DNA of 44,630 nucleotides from Chloroflexota bacterium (GTDB lineage Bacteria > Chloroflexota > Anaerolineae > Anaerolineales > Villigracilaceae), in the NCBI GenBank assembly GCA_016234535.1, contig JACRBH010000016.1, positions 1-44,630 on the forward strand, read 5' to 3'. Within the stretch, counting starts at the first letter, position 1. Every line of letters starts with the position of its first letter. Of this stretch, positions 8,631 to 16,178 are shown one piece after another. Below the pieces are notes generated by a model. The model searched no databases and had not been told where the DNA came from. It saw nothing but the letters and a program-made list of their open reading frames with translations. The position numbers and the translations under genes are program-made.

Positions 8631-8731
8631 AATGCAGAATGGCGAATGATGAATGATGAATGGCGGAATAAATTATGCAAGAGAAGGCAGACGGGTTTTC
8701 ATTCTGCATTCTTCACTCCTCATTCTTCATT
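8631..8731. repeat. Inverted repeat with AATGATGAATG-type arms
   Basis: Left arm starting AATGCAGAATGGCGAATGATG (8631 onward) pairs with the right arm TTCATTCTGCATTCTTCA (8697 onward). The arms are internally repetitive (ATGATGAATG). It fills the whole gap between the SCO1664-like gene and hom and could form a cruciform or hairpin. Confidence 0.6.
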
Positions 8732-8736
8732 ATTTT

Positions 8737-9447
8737 TTATAACGGTGGATATGGAAACGCGCGGCGGTCGCGCGGGGCTTGCGGAAATACTTTGGAGGTT
8801 GACAATCTTTTGGCGCGGCGCTGGAGGGCGGCGACTTCGTTCGGGCTGAGATAAGACTCAAAGAGACCGGGCCAACTGTCGGCTTGAGAAAGAGGCGCGA
8901 GCAATTCGCTTGGAATCTCCTGCCCTGCGAAATCCCAAATTACAGTCCGCAGTTTATTTTCTTCGTGAAAACAAACTCCATGATCTATTGCGTAAAGTTT
9001 GTGCGTGTCATTCTCGAAAAAAATATGACTGCCTTTGCGGTCTGCGTTGTTGATGAGCACATCAAAAAACATTATCGGTTTGAGCAGATTCTTATCATCG
9101 TTGGTGAAGTTGAAGTAATGATATTCGATATCGTATTCGAGGTACTGTTGAAGTGAGCCGCGCCCGTGCGGACCGTCTTCGCGCAAAACTGTGACAGGTA
9201 CAATGTGCAGGCTGAGTTGTTCGCTCAATAAATACGCAGCGACTTCACGCTGAGCAAGCGTGTTATCGGGAAAATCCCAAAGCGGCTGTTCACCTTTGCA
9301 GGGCTTATATACAGCTTGATAAGTTTTGCCCTCGTGATGTACATCCACCAGGAATGTGTAATTACTGCCAAGCATGAACTGGCCTTTGAGATTGTATTGG
9401 CCGAGTTGAAGAGCGCTTTTTATTGTTTCAGTAGCGGGAGTTTTCAT
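8737..9447 (-). CDS. SCO1664-family protein (PI3/4-kinase-like fold)
   Basis: 236 residues that match what I know of the SCO1664/TIGR03843 family: GSNYTFLVDV near residue 28, YKPCKGEQPLWDFP, an invariant ADRKGSHI (catalytic-loop-like, near 137-144), AIDHGVCFH and WDFAGQEIP. The fold is related to phosphatidylinositol 3/4-kinases and HipA-type kinases, but no activity is established. In Actinobacteria and some Chloroflexota it is found beside DUF3090, as here (62-bp gap), and usually with a histidine phosphatase that is absent from this window. The start codon abuts a repeat and has no clear Shine-Dalgarno sequence. Confidence 0.8.
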   Translation of the reverse strand: MKTPATETIKSALQLGQYNLKGQFMLGSNYTFLVDVHHEGKTYQAVYKPCKGEQPLWDFPDNTLAQREVAAYLLSEQLSLHIVPVTVLREDGPHGRGSLQQYLEYDIEYHYFNFTNDDKNLLKPIMFFDVLINNADRKGSHIFFENDTHKLYAIDHGVCFHEENKLRTVIWDFAGQEIPSELLAPLSQADSWPGLFESYLSPNEVAALQRRAKRLSTSKVFPQAPRDRRAFPYPPL

Positions 9448-9451
9448 AAGT

Positions 9452-9502
9452 GTCGAAAGTCAAAAGTCGAAAGTCTTTGACCTTTGACCTTCGACTTTTG
9501 AC
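9452..9502. repeat. AAAGTCGAAAGTC inverted repeat
   Basis: Short direct units GTCGAAAGTC and GTCAAAAGTC on the left are mirrored as GACCTTCGACTTTTGAC on the right. It fills the gap between the DUF3090 gene and the SCO1664-like gene, right against the start codon of the latter, so it would place a hairpin over the ribosome binding region. Confidence 0.6.
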
Positions 9503-9509
9503 TAATTTA

Positions 9510-10037
9510 TTATGTCAGATGCCCGTTCTTCTTTGGGCAAAAATGTCCTTCGGGTTCCATCGGCTGGCCACATTGATTGCAAACAGGGCGCCCGCGACTT
9601 GCGACATCTGCTCCCCAGCGCGCCAACTTGCGAACCTGGGTTCGGCTCGCCCAAAAACGGATTTGCGCAGCGGAGTCGGGGTCTTCATCTTCTGTTAGCA
9701 ATTCTTTTGTAAATACAACCACACGGTCACGGTCTTTGTCGTAGGCGAGGCCGATCTCGCCTGCGCGGAAGAGCGGGTCAACGGGCGGGTGAATCCGCAT
9801 GTGTTCTTCGGAATATTCGCCCGAAGCTTCTTCAAGATTTGGGTTTTGCTGGCTGATCTGTGAAAGGAATTGTTCAACGCCGATGGCGAGCGATTGCAGT
9901 TGAGCCTTCTCGATGAGTATGGTGATCGTGCGCTCATCCTGATAGGCTTGAAGATAAAAGACACGCTGACCCGGAGCGCCGATGGCATCCGCGGTAATGT
10001 GGTCGCATGGGTCTACGTCAATTTCGAAACGGGGCAT
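9510..10037 (-). CDS. DUF3090 family protein
   Basis: 175 residues with the DUF3090/TIGR03847 features: FYLQAYQDERTITILIEKAQ near residues 27-46, a central FRAGEIGLAYD, RFWASRTQVRKLA, and a Cys-rich tail CNQCGQPMEPEGHFC (near 154-168) that probably binds zinc. Function is unknown. The family occurs next to SCO1664-like proteins in many Actinobacteria, and this pair repeats that order on the same strand. The tail ends in CPKKNGH, the family's usual terminus, so the protein is complete. Confidence 0.85.
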   Translation of the reverse strand: MPRFEIDVDPCDHITADAIGAPGQRVFYLQAYQDERTITILIEKAQLQSLAIGVEQFLSQISQQNPNLEEASGEYSEEHMRIHPPVDPLFRAGEIGLAYDKDRDRVVVFTKELLTEDEDPDSAAQIRFWASRTQVRKLARWGADVASRGRPVCNQCGQPMEPEGHFCPKKNGHLT

Positions 10038-10058
10038 AAGTTACCTACAAATGTATTC

Positions 10059-10118
10059 GCAGGGGCGACCCTTCATGATCATCAAGCAGATTTAATTTGC
10101 CGGGCGGGTCGCCCTTAC
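10059..10118. repeat. Palindromic repeat, GTAGGGGCG family, copy 2
   Basis: Arms CAGGGGCGACCC and GGGTCGCCCTTAC (inexact), related to the element at 861-914. It occupies the divergent intergenic region between DUF3090 and the acyl-CoA mutase, just upstream of the mutase promoter. Confidence 0.6.
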
Positions 10119-10126
10119 ATAATTTT

Positions 10127-10159
10127 TGGTAGTATACCAGACTACGCCTCATGTATAAT
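10127..10159 (+). promoter_or_regulatory. Probable mutase promoter and operator-like palindrome
   Basis: A perfect -10 box TATAAT lies at 10154-10159. No consensus -35 is present at 17 bp; instead an inverted repeat TGGTA-N3-TACCA (10127-10139) overlaps the place where it would be. This could be a regulator site. The transcript would have a leader of about 20 nt carrying AAAGGAG (10174-10180) before the ATG at 10187. Confidence 0.45.
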
Positions 10160-10186
10160 CCGTACACCTCACCAAAGGAGAGTGCC

Positions 10187-11866
10187 ATGTACGATAGGAA
10201 AAAACTGGACGAACTAAAAAGCTCGCTGGATAAGTGGGAGAACACATCGCTGAAAAAAGCGCTGGCGCAATTGCCGGAACGCAAAGACGAATTCATCACG
10301 ACTTCATCCGATCCCATCAACAGACTTTACACGCCGCAGGATATTGCCGAACTGGATTACGAATCCGATCTTGGACTGCCGGGTGAATATCCCTACACAC
10401 GCGGAGTCCACCCGACGCTTCATCGCAGCAAACTGTGGACGATGAGAATGTTTGCAGGCTTCGGCACTGCGGAGGAAACGAACAAGCGCTTCAAATACTT
10501 ACTGGAGCAGGGTCAAACAGGATTGAGCATTGCCTTCGATTTGGCGACTTTGATGGGCTACGATACTGACCAACCCGAGGCGCTTGGAGAGTTCGGTAAG
10601 TGCGGCGTCGCAATTTCTTCCTTGAAAGATATGGAAATTTTGCTCGAAGGCATTCCGCTGGAAAAAGTCTCTTCGAGCATGACCATCAACTCACCCGCTT
10701 CGATCATCTGGGCCATGTATCTTGCCGCCGCCGAAAACAAGGGACTGCGGCTCGATCAACTGCGCGGTACCACGCAAAACGATATCCTCAAGGAATTCAT
10801 CGCGCAAAAGGAATTCATCTTCCCGCCAAATCCATCCATGAGGCTGGTTGTTGACACAATGGAATTCGGCGCGCAGAAAGTCCCACAGTGGAATACGATC
10901 TCCATTTCAGGCTATCACATCCGCGAAGCTGGTTCGACTGCCGCGCAGGAATTGGCGTTCACATTGGCTGACGGATTGGAGTATGTCCGCTGGGGTATTG
11001 CGCGCGGCATGGATGTGGATGAGTTCGCGCCGCGTCTTTCGTTCTTCTTCAACGCGCATAATGATTTCTTTGAAGAGATCGCCAAATATCGCGCCGCGCG
11101 GCGCATTTGGGCACGCGAGATGCGCGAAACATTCAAGGCGAAGAATCCGCGCTCGTGGTTGTTACGCTTCCACACCCAAACGGCGGGAGTCTCTTTAACA
11201 GCGCAACAGCCTGAAAATAATGTAGTGCGTGTGGCTATACAAGCTCTGGCTGCTGTCCTCGGCGGGACGCAGAGTCTGCACACCAACTCAATGGATGAAG
11301 CACTGGCTTTGCCATCCGAACATTCAGTGACGATTGCCCTGCGCACCCAGCAGATCATCGCAGAAGAATCCGGTGTGACGAATACTGTTGACCCGTTGGG
11401 CGGTAGTTTCTTCGTCGAAGCGCAGACAAATAGAATTGAGAAGCAGGCGTATGATTACTTCCGCAGGATTGAAGAGTTGGGCGGCGTCATTCCGTCCATC
11501 GAAAAAGGATTCTTCCAAAGCGAGATCGCGGACGCGGCCTATCGCTATCAGCGTGAGATAGATAACGGCACGCGCAAGATCGTGGGCGTCAACGCTTATG
11601 CTGAAGACAAACCCTTCACCATCCCGATCCTGAGAATGGACCCGAACGGTTACCACCGTCAAGTCAACCGCCTGAACGAAGTCCGCAAGACACGCGATAG
11701 CGGACGCGTCGGCCAGACACTAGACAAACTCCGCATTGCCTGTAATGGCACAGAGAACACCATGCCCTACATTATGGAATGTGTCCACGCGTATGCCACT
11801 CTGGGCGAGATCATCGGCGTGATGAAGGAAACGTTTGGAATTTATGAAGAGTTGTCGGTGATCTAA
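10187..11866 (+). CDS. B12-dependent acyl-CoA mutase large subunit, isobutyryl-CoA-mutase-like
   Basis: 559 residues from ATG 10187, chosen for AAAGGAG 6 bp upstream. It is the catalytic TIM barrel of the methylmalonyl-CoA mutase family ([56 protein letters not shown]) without the C-terminal cobalamin domain, so it needs a separate small B12-binding subunit that is not in the window. The two residues that set substrate choice are Phe89 (MRMFAGF; Tyr in methylmalonyl-CoA mutase) and Gln207 (IAQKEF; Arg in methylmalonyl-CoA mutase). Phe/Gln is the pair known in isobutyryl-CoA mutase; 2-hydroxyisobutyryl-CoA mutase has Ile/Gln. An automatic label 'methylmalonyl-CoA mutase' is therefore probably wrong on substrate. 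Family certain, substrate inferred. Confidence 0.9.
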   Translation: MYDRKKLDELKSSLDKWENTSLKKALAQLPERKDEFITTSSDPINRLYTPQDIAELDYESDLGLPGEYPYTRGVHPTLHRSKLWTMRMFAGFGTAEETNKRFKYLLEQGQTGLSIAFDLATLMGYDTDQPEALGEFGKCGVAISSLKDMEILLEGIPLEKVSSSMTINSPASIIWAMYLAAAENKGLRLDQLRGTTQNDILKEFIAQKEFIFPPNPSMRLVVDTMEFGAQKVPQWNTISISGYHIREAGSTAAQELAFTLADGLEYVRWGIARGMDVDEFAPRLSFFFNAHNDFFEEIAKYRAARRIWAREMRETFKAKNPRSWLLRFHTQTAGVSLTAQQPENNVVRVAIQALAAVLGGTQSLHTNSMDEALALPSEHSVTIALRTQQIIAEESGVTNTVDPLGGSFFVEAQTNRIEKQAYDYFRRIEELGGVIPSIEKGFFQSEIADAAYRYQREIDNGTRKIVGVNAYAEDKPFTIPILRMDPNGYHRQVNRLNEVRKTRDSGRVGQTLDKLRIACNGTENTMPYIMECVHAYATLGEIIGVMKETFGIYEELSVI

Positions 11867-11882
11867 AATCGTCCAAAAAATA

Positions 11883-11960
11883 GGCCACGGATTTCACTGA
11901 TTGTCGCGGATAAAATTAAAATCCGTGTTCATTCGTGAAATCCGTGGCCGTTGTTTTTAA
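11883..11960. terminator. Bidirectional terminator / CCACGGATTTCAC repeat
   Basis: A perfect 15-bp stem GGCCACGGATTTCAC (11883-11897) with GTGAAATCCGTGGCC (11935-11949). T-rich tracts follow on both strands. It lies between the convergent mutase and symporter genes and can stop both transcripts. The arm sequence belongs to a widely dispersed bacterial repeat type; a degenerate relative (GTCACGGACTCACGGAC) is present near 17925-17945. Confidence 0.75.
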
Positions 11961-13381
11961 TTTTTTTGAAGAGCCTTTTCCCTTCGCCTCGCCAGCAATT
12001 TTTGAATGCGCGCATATTTTTCACGCGAGAGCGGATACGACCATACCAGCACAATCGTCCCGGCCAGGATGATGACCCCCAGAAAAGAGACCATCCAGCG
12101 GATCGCTGTCAACGCGGATTCAGGCTGGGTGAATTGAGTGACTCCTTCCGGCGGACTCTGATACCCGGACCAGCCAAGTATTTGCAGGGTGATAAATATA
12201 ATAAGCGCCCCCGTCAATTTGCGAATGAGTGTGCGGATGCCGTAATAAATTCCCTCCTGCCGCCGTCCGGTGCGAAGTTCGTCCCATTCGATTACATCCG
12301 GCAATATGGAATCAGGCAGGATATAAGCCGCTGAAACACCGACCCCGGCCAAAGCGGCGAGAAGCAGCATATAGTTTGTATTCCCCTGTGGAATGGTAAA
12401 GACCATGCTCTGGACGATGATCCAAAATACCATGCCGAGAATATATGCTTCCCGTTTGTTGCGCGTGCGAGCCAGCCATAACCAGAAAGGCACGCATAAA
12501 ACACAAACGAACATCAGCACACCAAAGAAAGCGGATTCAAGCGCCAGCTCCAGCCCAAGGATGTTGACCTTCGCAAGCAGGTCCCCCTTCGCCACCCAAT
12601 AAAGAAGGAAAAAGGGAAAGGTGATCGCGATCATATCCACCGCAGACCAGTTGAACATATAAATCCCGGCCGCATATCGGAAGGGAATGTTCTGCCATGC
12701 AACACGCAGAGTCTCACGAAACGGCAGGGCTTCCGTCTGTTTTTCAGGGGCGAATCTTTCGCGCACAAACCAGCCGATTAGAAAAAGCGGAAGCGATCCC
12801 AAACTTCCAAAGACCGCGCCCGCAGTCATGAATCCCTGCTGCTGCGAGCCGCCGCCTTCAATGACCGCATCCACGATCATGGGGGCGGTGATCACAACCG
12901 TCATCGCGGCCAGCAACTGGAACACAGTGCGAAAACTCGAAAGGGAGGTACGCTCATCGTAGTCCTGAGTCAGTTCCGGGGTTAGGGAAAGATACGGCAC
13001 TGCCACGAGCGTCAACAATGTGTCGGAGATCATAAAGGCCAGCGTCACATAAGCCAGCAACGCGATCTGACTCTCCCAACTTGGCGCAGACCACAAAATC
13101 ACAAAACTTAATCCAAAGGGAAACGCGAACCACAAAAGAAATGGCCGCCGCCGTCCCCAGCGCGATTGCATTCGGTCACTGAGCACACCAATGATGGGAT
13201 CGTTGACCGCGTCCCAAATAATGCCAACCAGCGCGCCGATGGATGCGAGGCGCGGCTCGATGCCGACCACATCTGTGAGATACAACGCATAAAAAATCGA
13301 ACGCATCATGCCGATGCTGGATATCCCCCAGTCACCGGAGCCATACAAAACTTTTAACCAAAATGGAAGTTTACTAGTCAT
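11957..13381 (-). CDS. GPH-type (MelB-like) MFS sugar:cation symporter
   Basis: 474 residues with about twelve hydrophobic segments. The first third carries DAVNDPIIGVLSDRMQSRWGRRRPFLL, the glycoside-pentoside-hexuronide symporter signature with the Asp residues that bind Na+ or H+ in MelB. The second half contains DSILPDVIEWDELRTGRRQEG, the conserved loop of the same family. It should import a glycoside or oligosaccharide with a cation. No sugar hydrolase is directly adjacent, so the substrate is open. The gene is alone on its strand here; a TACACT -10-like box at 13413-13418 is possible. Confidence 0.88.
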   Translation of the reverse strand: MTSKLPFWLKVLYGSGDWGISSIGMMRSIFYALYLTDVVGIEPRLASIGALVGIIWDAVNDPIIGVLSDRMQSRWGRRRPFLLWFAFPFGLSFVILWSAPSWESQIALLAYVTLAFMISDTLLTLVAVPYLSLTPELTQDYDERTSLSSFRTVFQLLAAMTVVITAPMIVDAVIEGGGSQQQGFMTAGAVFGSLGSLPLFLIGWFVRERFAPEKQTEALPFRETLRVAWQNIPFRYAAGIYMFNWSAVDMIAITFPFFLLYWVAKGDLLAKVNILGLELALESAFFGVLMFVCVLCVPFWLWLARTRNKREAYILGMVFWIIVQSMVFTIPQGNTNYMLLLAALAGVGVSAAYILPDSILPDVIEWDELRTGRRQEGIYYGIRTLIRKLTGALIIFITLQILGWSGYQSPPEGVTQFTQPESALTAIRWMVSFLGVIILAGTIVLVWSYPLSREKYARIQKLLARRREKALQKN

Positions 13382-13432
13382 ACCTGTAATTTCTCTGTAA
13401 AGAATTCGCGCAAGTGTAGCACGGAATTCATA

Positions 13433-13513
13433 TGTCGTTGCGAGGAGGGTTTTTCCGACGAAGCAACCTCATGTTATTAGGAGGCTGCTTCGCGTGAAGC
13501 GCTCGCAGTGACA
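13433..13513. repeat. MITE-like repeat CATTGCGAGG family, copy 2
   Basis: Left arm TGTCGTTGCGAGGAGGG, right arm GCGCTCGCAGTGACA, internal AAGCAACCTC/GAGGCTGCTT. It occupies the divergent region between the symporter and the exonuclease genes, so it borders both promoters. Confidence 0.8.
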
Positions 13514-13539
13514 TTGTTAAGTGAGATAAAATAGCTTCC

Positions 13540-14760
13540 ATGACTTCGCTCTCGGATAAACTCAAATCGCTCGGCGTGAAGATGGGAAGCTCGCTTCCGA
13601 CTCCGCCGAAGCCTGACAGCCACACAATTGACTCTGTCGTGGCTGGGAGTTTTCTCTCCACCCCGCGCGGCGAGGCATTCGTCTCCGAGCAAATTTTTGA
13701 GGACGATTACCTGCATGGCAAGGTATCGCATCTTTCATCATTCCCGCTTTCGATAATTTCAGAGTGGGCGAACGATCCGCGTATTGCAAATTTGCCAATC
13801 AGTAAATTTGCATTCCTCGATACTGAAACCTCCGGCATGGCCGGCGGCACGGGCACGTATGCGTTTCTCGTTGGCGCGGCGCGTTTTGTAGACGGCAAGT
13901 TCACCCTGCAGCAATTCTTTTTGCGCGACCCTTCCGAAGAGCCAGCCATGCTCGAAGCGTTGATTCATTTCCTTGCGCCTTGCGAAGGATTGGTCACATT
14001 CAATGGGAAATCATTCGACGCGCCGCTGCTTGTCACGCGATATTCATTGCACCGAATTCCCGTCCCGTTCAAGAATTACGCGCACGTTGATCTGCTTCCG
14101 CTGGCGCGGCGTTTGTGGCGTGACAGGCTTCCCTCGCGCGCGTTGAAATATCTCGAAGAGCATGTGCTTGGTTTTACACGCGCCTCTGAAGAAGTGCCAG
14201 GTTATGAAATTCCCTGGCTGTATTTTGATTACCTGCGCACTGGTGATGCGCGTCCGCTGGGCGGTGTGTTCTATCACAACGCGATGGATGTGGTCGCGAT
14301 GGCGGCGTTGCTCAGCCATGTCAGCGAACTGCTGGCGGACCCATACAGCGGCCGCGTGGAGCATGGGCTTGATTTTATTGCGCTCGGAAAATTATTCGAA
14401 GACCTCGATCACTGGGACCAGGCCGCCCGTCTCTATGAGCGTGGACTCGAGCTCGGGTTGACAGAATCAGATTTCGGCGTGGCAGTGAAGCGGTTGTCCA
14501 TCCTGCAAAAAAAACGCGGGGATGTGAGTCAAGCTCTTCGCTTGTGGGAAGAGGCCGCAGGTAAGGGACACGTCTATGCCCACATCGAGATGGCGAAATA
14601 TTATGAGCATAAAATGCGCGATGTGAAGACTGCCGTCAAATGGGCGAAGTCTGCGCGCAAGGAAGTGGAACGCGCCGACCTGCCCGCATACATCCGCAAA
14701 CACTGGCTTGGTGAAATCGATCATCGGCTTGCGCGCCTCGAGCGTAAGGCAGGTTCATGA
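13540..14760 (+). CDS. YprB-like DnaQ-fold exonuclease with helical repeat tail
   Basis: 406 residues. Residues 90-265 form an RNase-H-like 3'-5' exonuclease domain of the YprB type: FLDTETSG (Asp94, Glu96), FNGKSFDAPLL (Asp160), HVDLL and YHNAMDVVAM (His246, Asp250) give the acidic metal-binding set. Residues 280-400 are TPR/Sel1-like helices (DHWDQAARLYERGLELG, EEAAGKGHVYAHIEMAKYYEH). The N-terminal 85 residues are unassigned. Such proteins probably trim or cleave DNA or RNA; the substrate is not established. A TAAAAT -10-like box lies 8 bp before the ATG, so the message may be leaderless. Confidence 0.85.
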   Translation: MTSLSDKLKSLGVKMGSSLPTPPKPDSHTIDSVVAGSFLSTPRGEAFVSEQIFEDDYLHGKVSHLSSFPLSIISEWANDPRIANLPISKFAFLDTETSGMAGGTGTYAFLVGAARFVDGKFTLQQFFLRDPSEEPAMLEALIHFLAPCEGLVTFNGKSFDAPLLVTRYSLHRIPVPFKNYAHVDLLPLARRLWRDRLPSRALKYLEEHVLGFTRASEEVPGYEIPWLYFDYLRTGDARPLGGVFYHNAMDVVAMAALLSHVSELLADPYSGRVEHGLDFIALGKLFEDLDHWDQAARLYERGLELGLTESDFGVAVKRLSILQKKRGDVSQALRLWEEAAGKGHVYAHIEMAKYYEHKMRDVKTAVKWAKSARKEVERADLPAYIRKHWLGEIDHRLARLERKAGS

Positions 14761-14790
14761 TTGAGTAAATAAAATTTTTGTGAGGAAAAA

Positions 14791-15270
14791 ATGTCTGGAA
14801 AAAAGTATAAAAATAGAAATAGAAACATCAATACCCGCAGCGGACTCTCCGCTCTTGTCCGCCGCCCCGCTTTCCAACTCGCGGTGGTTGCATTCGTGGC
14901 GTTTATCGTTTACCTGATCGCAATGGCGGGCGGAGGGACAAAAACTGCCGGTCTGACCGCCGAGGTCAACGCGGACGCCGCTTATCAAATGGTTCAGGAT
15001 GGGGCATTCATGCTGGATGTGCGCGAGCAGGTGGAATGGGATGAGTATCATGCGCCGATGGCCACGCTCATTCCGCTGGGTGAATTACAGGCGCGGCTGA
15101 GTGAGTTGCCGAAGGATCAGGAGATATTGGTTGTGTGCCGCTCCGGCAACCGCAGTCAGGAGGGGCGCGACATTCTACTGGCGGCGGGATACAACGCAAC
15201 CAGCATGTCCGGTGGCATGAAGGATTGGTATGCCAAGGGCTATCCAATCGAAGGCACACCACCGCAATAA
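14791..15270 (+). CDS. Membrane-anchored rhodanese-domain protein
   Basis: 159 residues. A basic N-terminus is followed by one transmembrane helix (29-46), then a single rhodanese domain. The active loop CRSGNRS begins at Cys116, the persulfide-carrying residue; LDVREQVEWDEYH and GGMKDWYAKGYPIEG are typical flanks. It probably handles sulfane sulfur on the outer face of the membrane. It is the first gene of a likely trio with a 58-residue CxxC membrane protein and OsmC. GAGGAAAAA precedes the ATG. Confidence 0.9.
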   Translation: MSGKKYKNRNRNINTRSGLSALVRRPAFQLAVVAFVAFIVYLIAMAGGGTKTAGLTAEVNADAAYQMVQDGAFMLDVREQVEWDEYHAPMATLIPLGELQARLSELPKDQEILVVCRSGNRSQEGRDILLAAGYNATSMSGGMKDWYAKGYPIEGTPPQ

Positions 15271-15280
15271 TTACCTTCGA

Positions 15281-15327
15281 TGTCGTTGCAAGGAGGTTGC
15301 TTTGTCGCTCCGCTCCTCGCAACAACA
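15281..15327. repeat. MITE-like repeat CATTGCGAGG family, short copy 3
   Basis: A minimal 47-bp version: TGTCGTTGCAAGGAGG and CTCCTCGCAACAACA form a hairpin with no inner module. It lies between the rhodanese gene and the small membrane protein gene, probably inside the transcript. Confidence 0.7.
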
Positions 15328-15359
15328 TAAATGTGATTGCTAAATAAAAGGAGCATCTT

Positions 15360-15536
15360 ATGTGTATTATCTGCGCAAGTATTCCCGCGGCTGCGGCAGT
15401 GGGCGCGAAGCTGAATGCAAACCAGCTTAACAAACCTGAAGAACAACGCAAGCCAATCGGAAAAATTACTGGAATATTCATCGGTCTGCTTGTGGTCGCG
15501 TCAGTTGTGTATCACAGCTTGCGCTGGCAAGGCTAG
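15360..15536 (+). CDS. Small CxxC single-pass membrane protein, 58 aa
   Basis: ATG at 15360 follows AAAGGAGCA at good spacing, and the frame is open for 58 codons to TAG. The protein begins MCIICASIPAA, giving a CxxC pair at residues 2 and 5, followed by a polar stretch (NQLNKPEEQRKPIGK) and a transmembrane helix near residues 35-53 (ITGIFIGLLVVASVVYHSL). The OsmC start codon is 2 bp after its stop, so the two are coupled. I do not recognise the family. The position between rhodanese and OsmC suggests a thiol or persulfide role; this is inference. Confidence 0.7.
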   Translation: MCIICASIPAAAAVGAKLNANQLNKPEEQRKPIGKITGIFIGLLVVASVVYHSLRWQG

Positions 15537-15538
15537 GT

Positions 15539-15946
15539 ATGGCAGCAAAAACCGTTCACCTCAACTGGGACCCTGAACAGCAGTTTATCCTTCAGGATAA
15601 CGACAATTATCAGATCATCATGAAAAAGCCAAATGGCGTCAGCGCGTCGGACTTGCTTCCCATGTCACTGATCGGATGCGCGTCGCATGATGTGGTTGAA
15701 ATCCTGAACAAACAAAAGCAGCAACTGCATGGCTTGAAAGTAACAGCAGACTCCACGCAGGATGACGATCCGCCGTGGCGGTTTCGCAAAATCCACATCC
15801 ACTATAAAGTGATCGGCAGCGGCATCGACCCGGAGAAAGTCAGCAAGGCGATTTTGCTAAGCGAGGAGAAGTATTGCTCGGTCTACGCCACCCTGCGCGA
15901 CGCGATCGAGATCACACATGATTTTGAAATTGTGGAAGGCTTATAA
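15539..15946 (+). CDS. OsmC/Ohr-family protein
   Basis: 135 residues. The two redox cysteines of the family are visible: one in LIGCASHDV near residue 42 and one in EEKYCSVYATL near residue 115. The sequence between them (KQKQQLHGLKVTADSTQ, then IHIHYKVIGSGIDPEKVSKAI) follows the OsmC fold. OsmC and Ohr reduce organic hydroperoxides through a Cys pair; some relatives handle sulfur. It is probably cotranscribed with the upstream CxxC peptide. The subgroup (OsmC, YhfA or Ohr) cannot be fixed; the lack of the longer N-terminal extension suggests a YhfA-like form. Confidence 0.88.
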   Translation: MAAKTVHLNWDPEQQFILQDNDNYQIIMKKPNGVSASDLLPMSLIGCASHDVVEILNKQKQQLHGLKVTADSTQDDDPPWRFRKIHIHYKVIGSGIDPEKVSKAILLSEEKYCSVYATLRDAIEITHDFEIVEGL

Positions 15947-15954
15947 AACACTCT

Positions 15955-16059
15955 CTACCGTACACTTGAACCGCAAAGCCCGCAAAGTGCGCTAAGAAAA
16001 CCTTTAAATCTTTGCGTTCTTCGCGCTCTTAGCGGTAAAAATAACGGCATGTACGGTAG
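15955..16059. repeat. Nested inverted repeat with CTACCGTACA arms
   Basis: Outer arms CTACCGTACA (15955-15964) and TGTACGGTAG (16050-16059) are perfect. Inside them sits a second palindrome with arms ACCGCAAAGCCCGCAAAG and CTTTGCGTTCTTCGCGC plus AGCGGT. The inner module resembles a dispersed 'CCGCAAAG...CTTTGCG' repeat found in other genomes; the outer arms may be an older element into which it inserted. Confidence 0.6.
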
Positions 16060-16079
16060 TGAAATAAAACATTACGATT

Positions 16080-16111
16080 GACGCTGGTCACCTGACCAGC
16101 GTCTTCTTTTT
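16080..16111 (+). terminator. Rho-independent terminator
   Basis: Stem GACGCTGGTC/GACCAGCGTC with a 4-nt loop, followed by TTCTTTTT. It lies 134 bp after the OsmC stop codon and is correctly oriented to end the exonuclease-to-OsmC transcripts. Confidence 0.85.
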
Positions 16112-16178
16112 GGCGTAACTTTGAAGCAATGGGGTGTTTGATTCACAAATTAACAGAAATCTTTATTGGAGGACGCAC

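Noticed and set aside
8610..8849. Plus-strand frame across the repeat between hom and the SCO1664-like gene
   Set aside because: It consists of repeat sequence followed by the antisense of a conserved gene.
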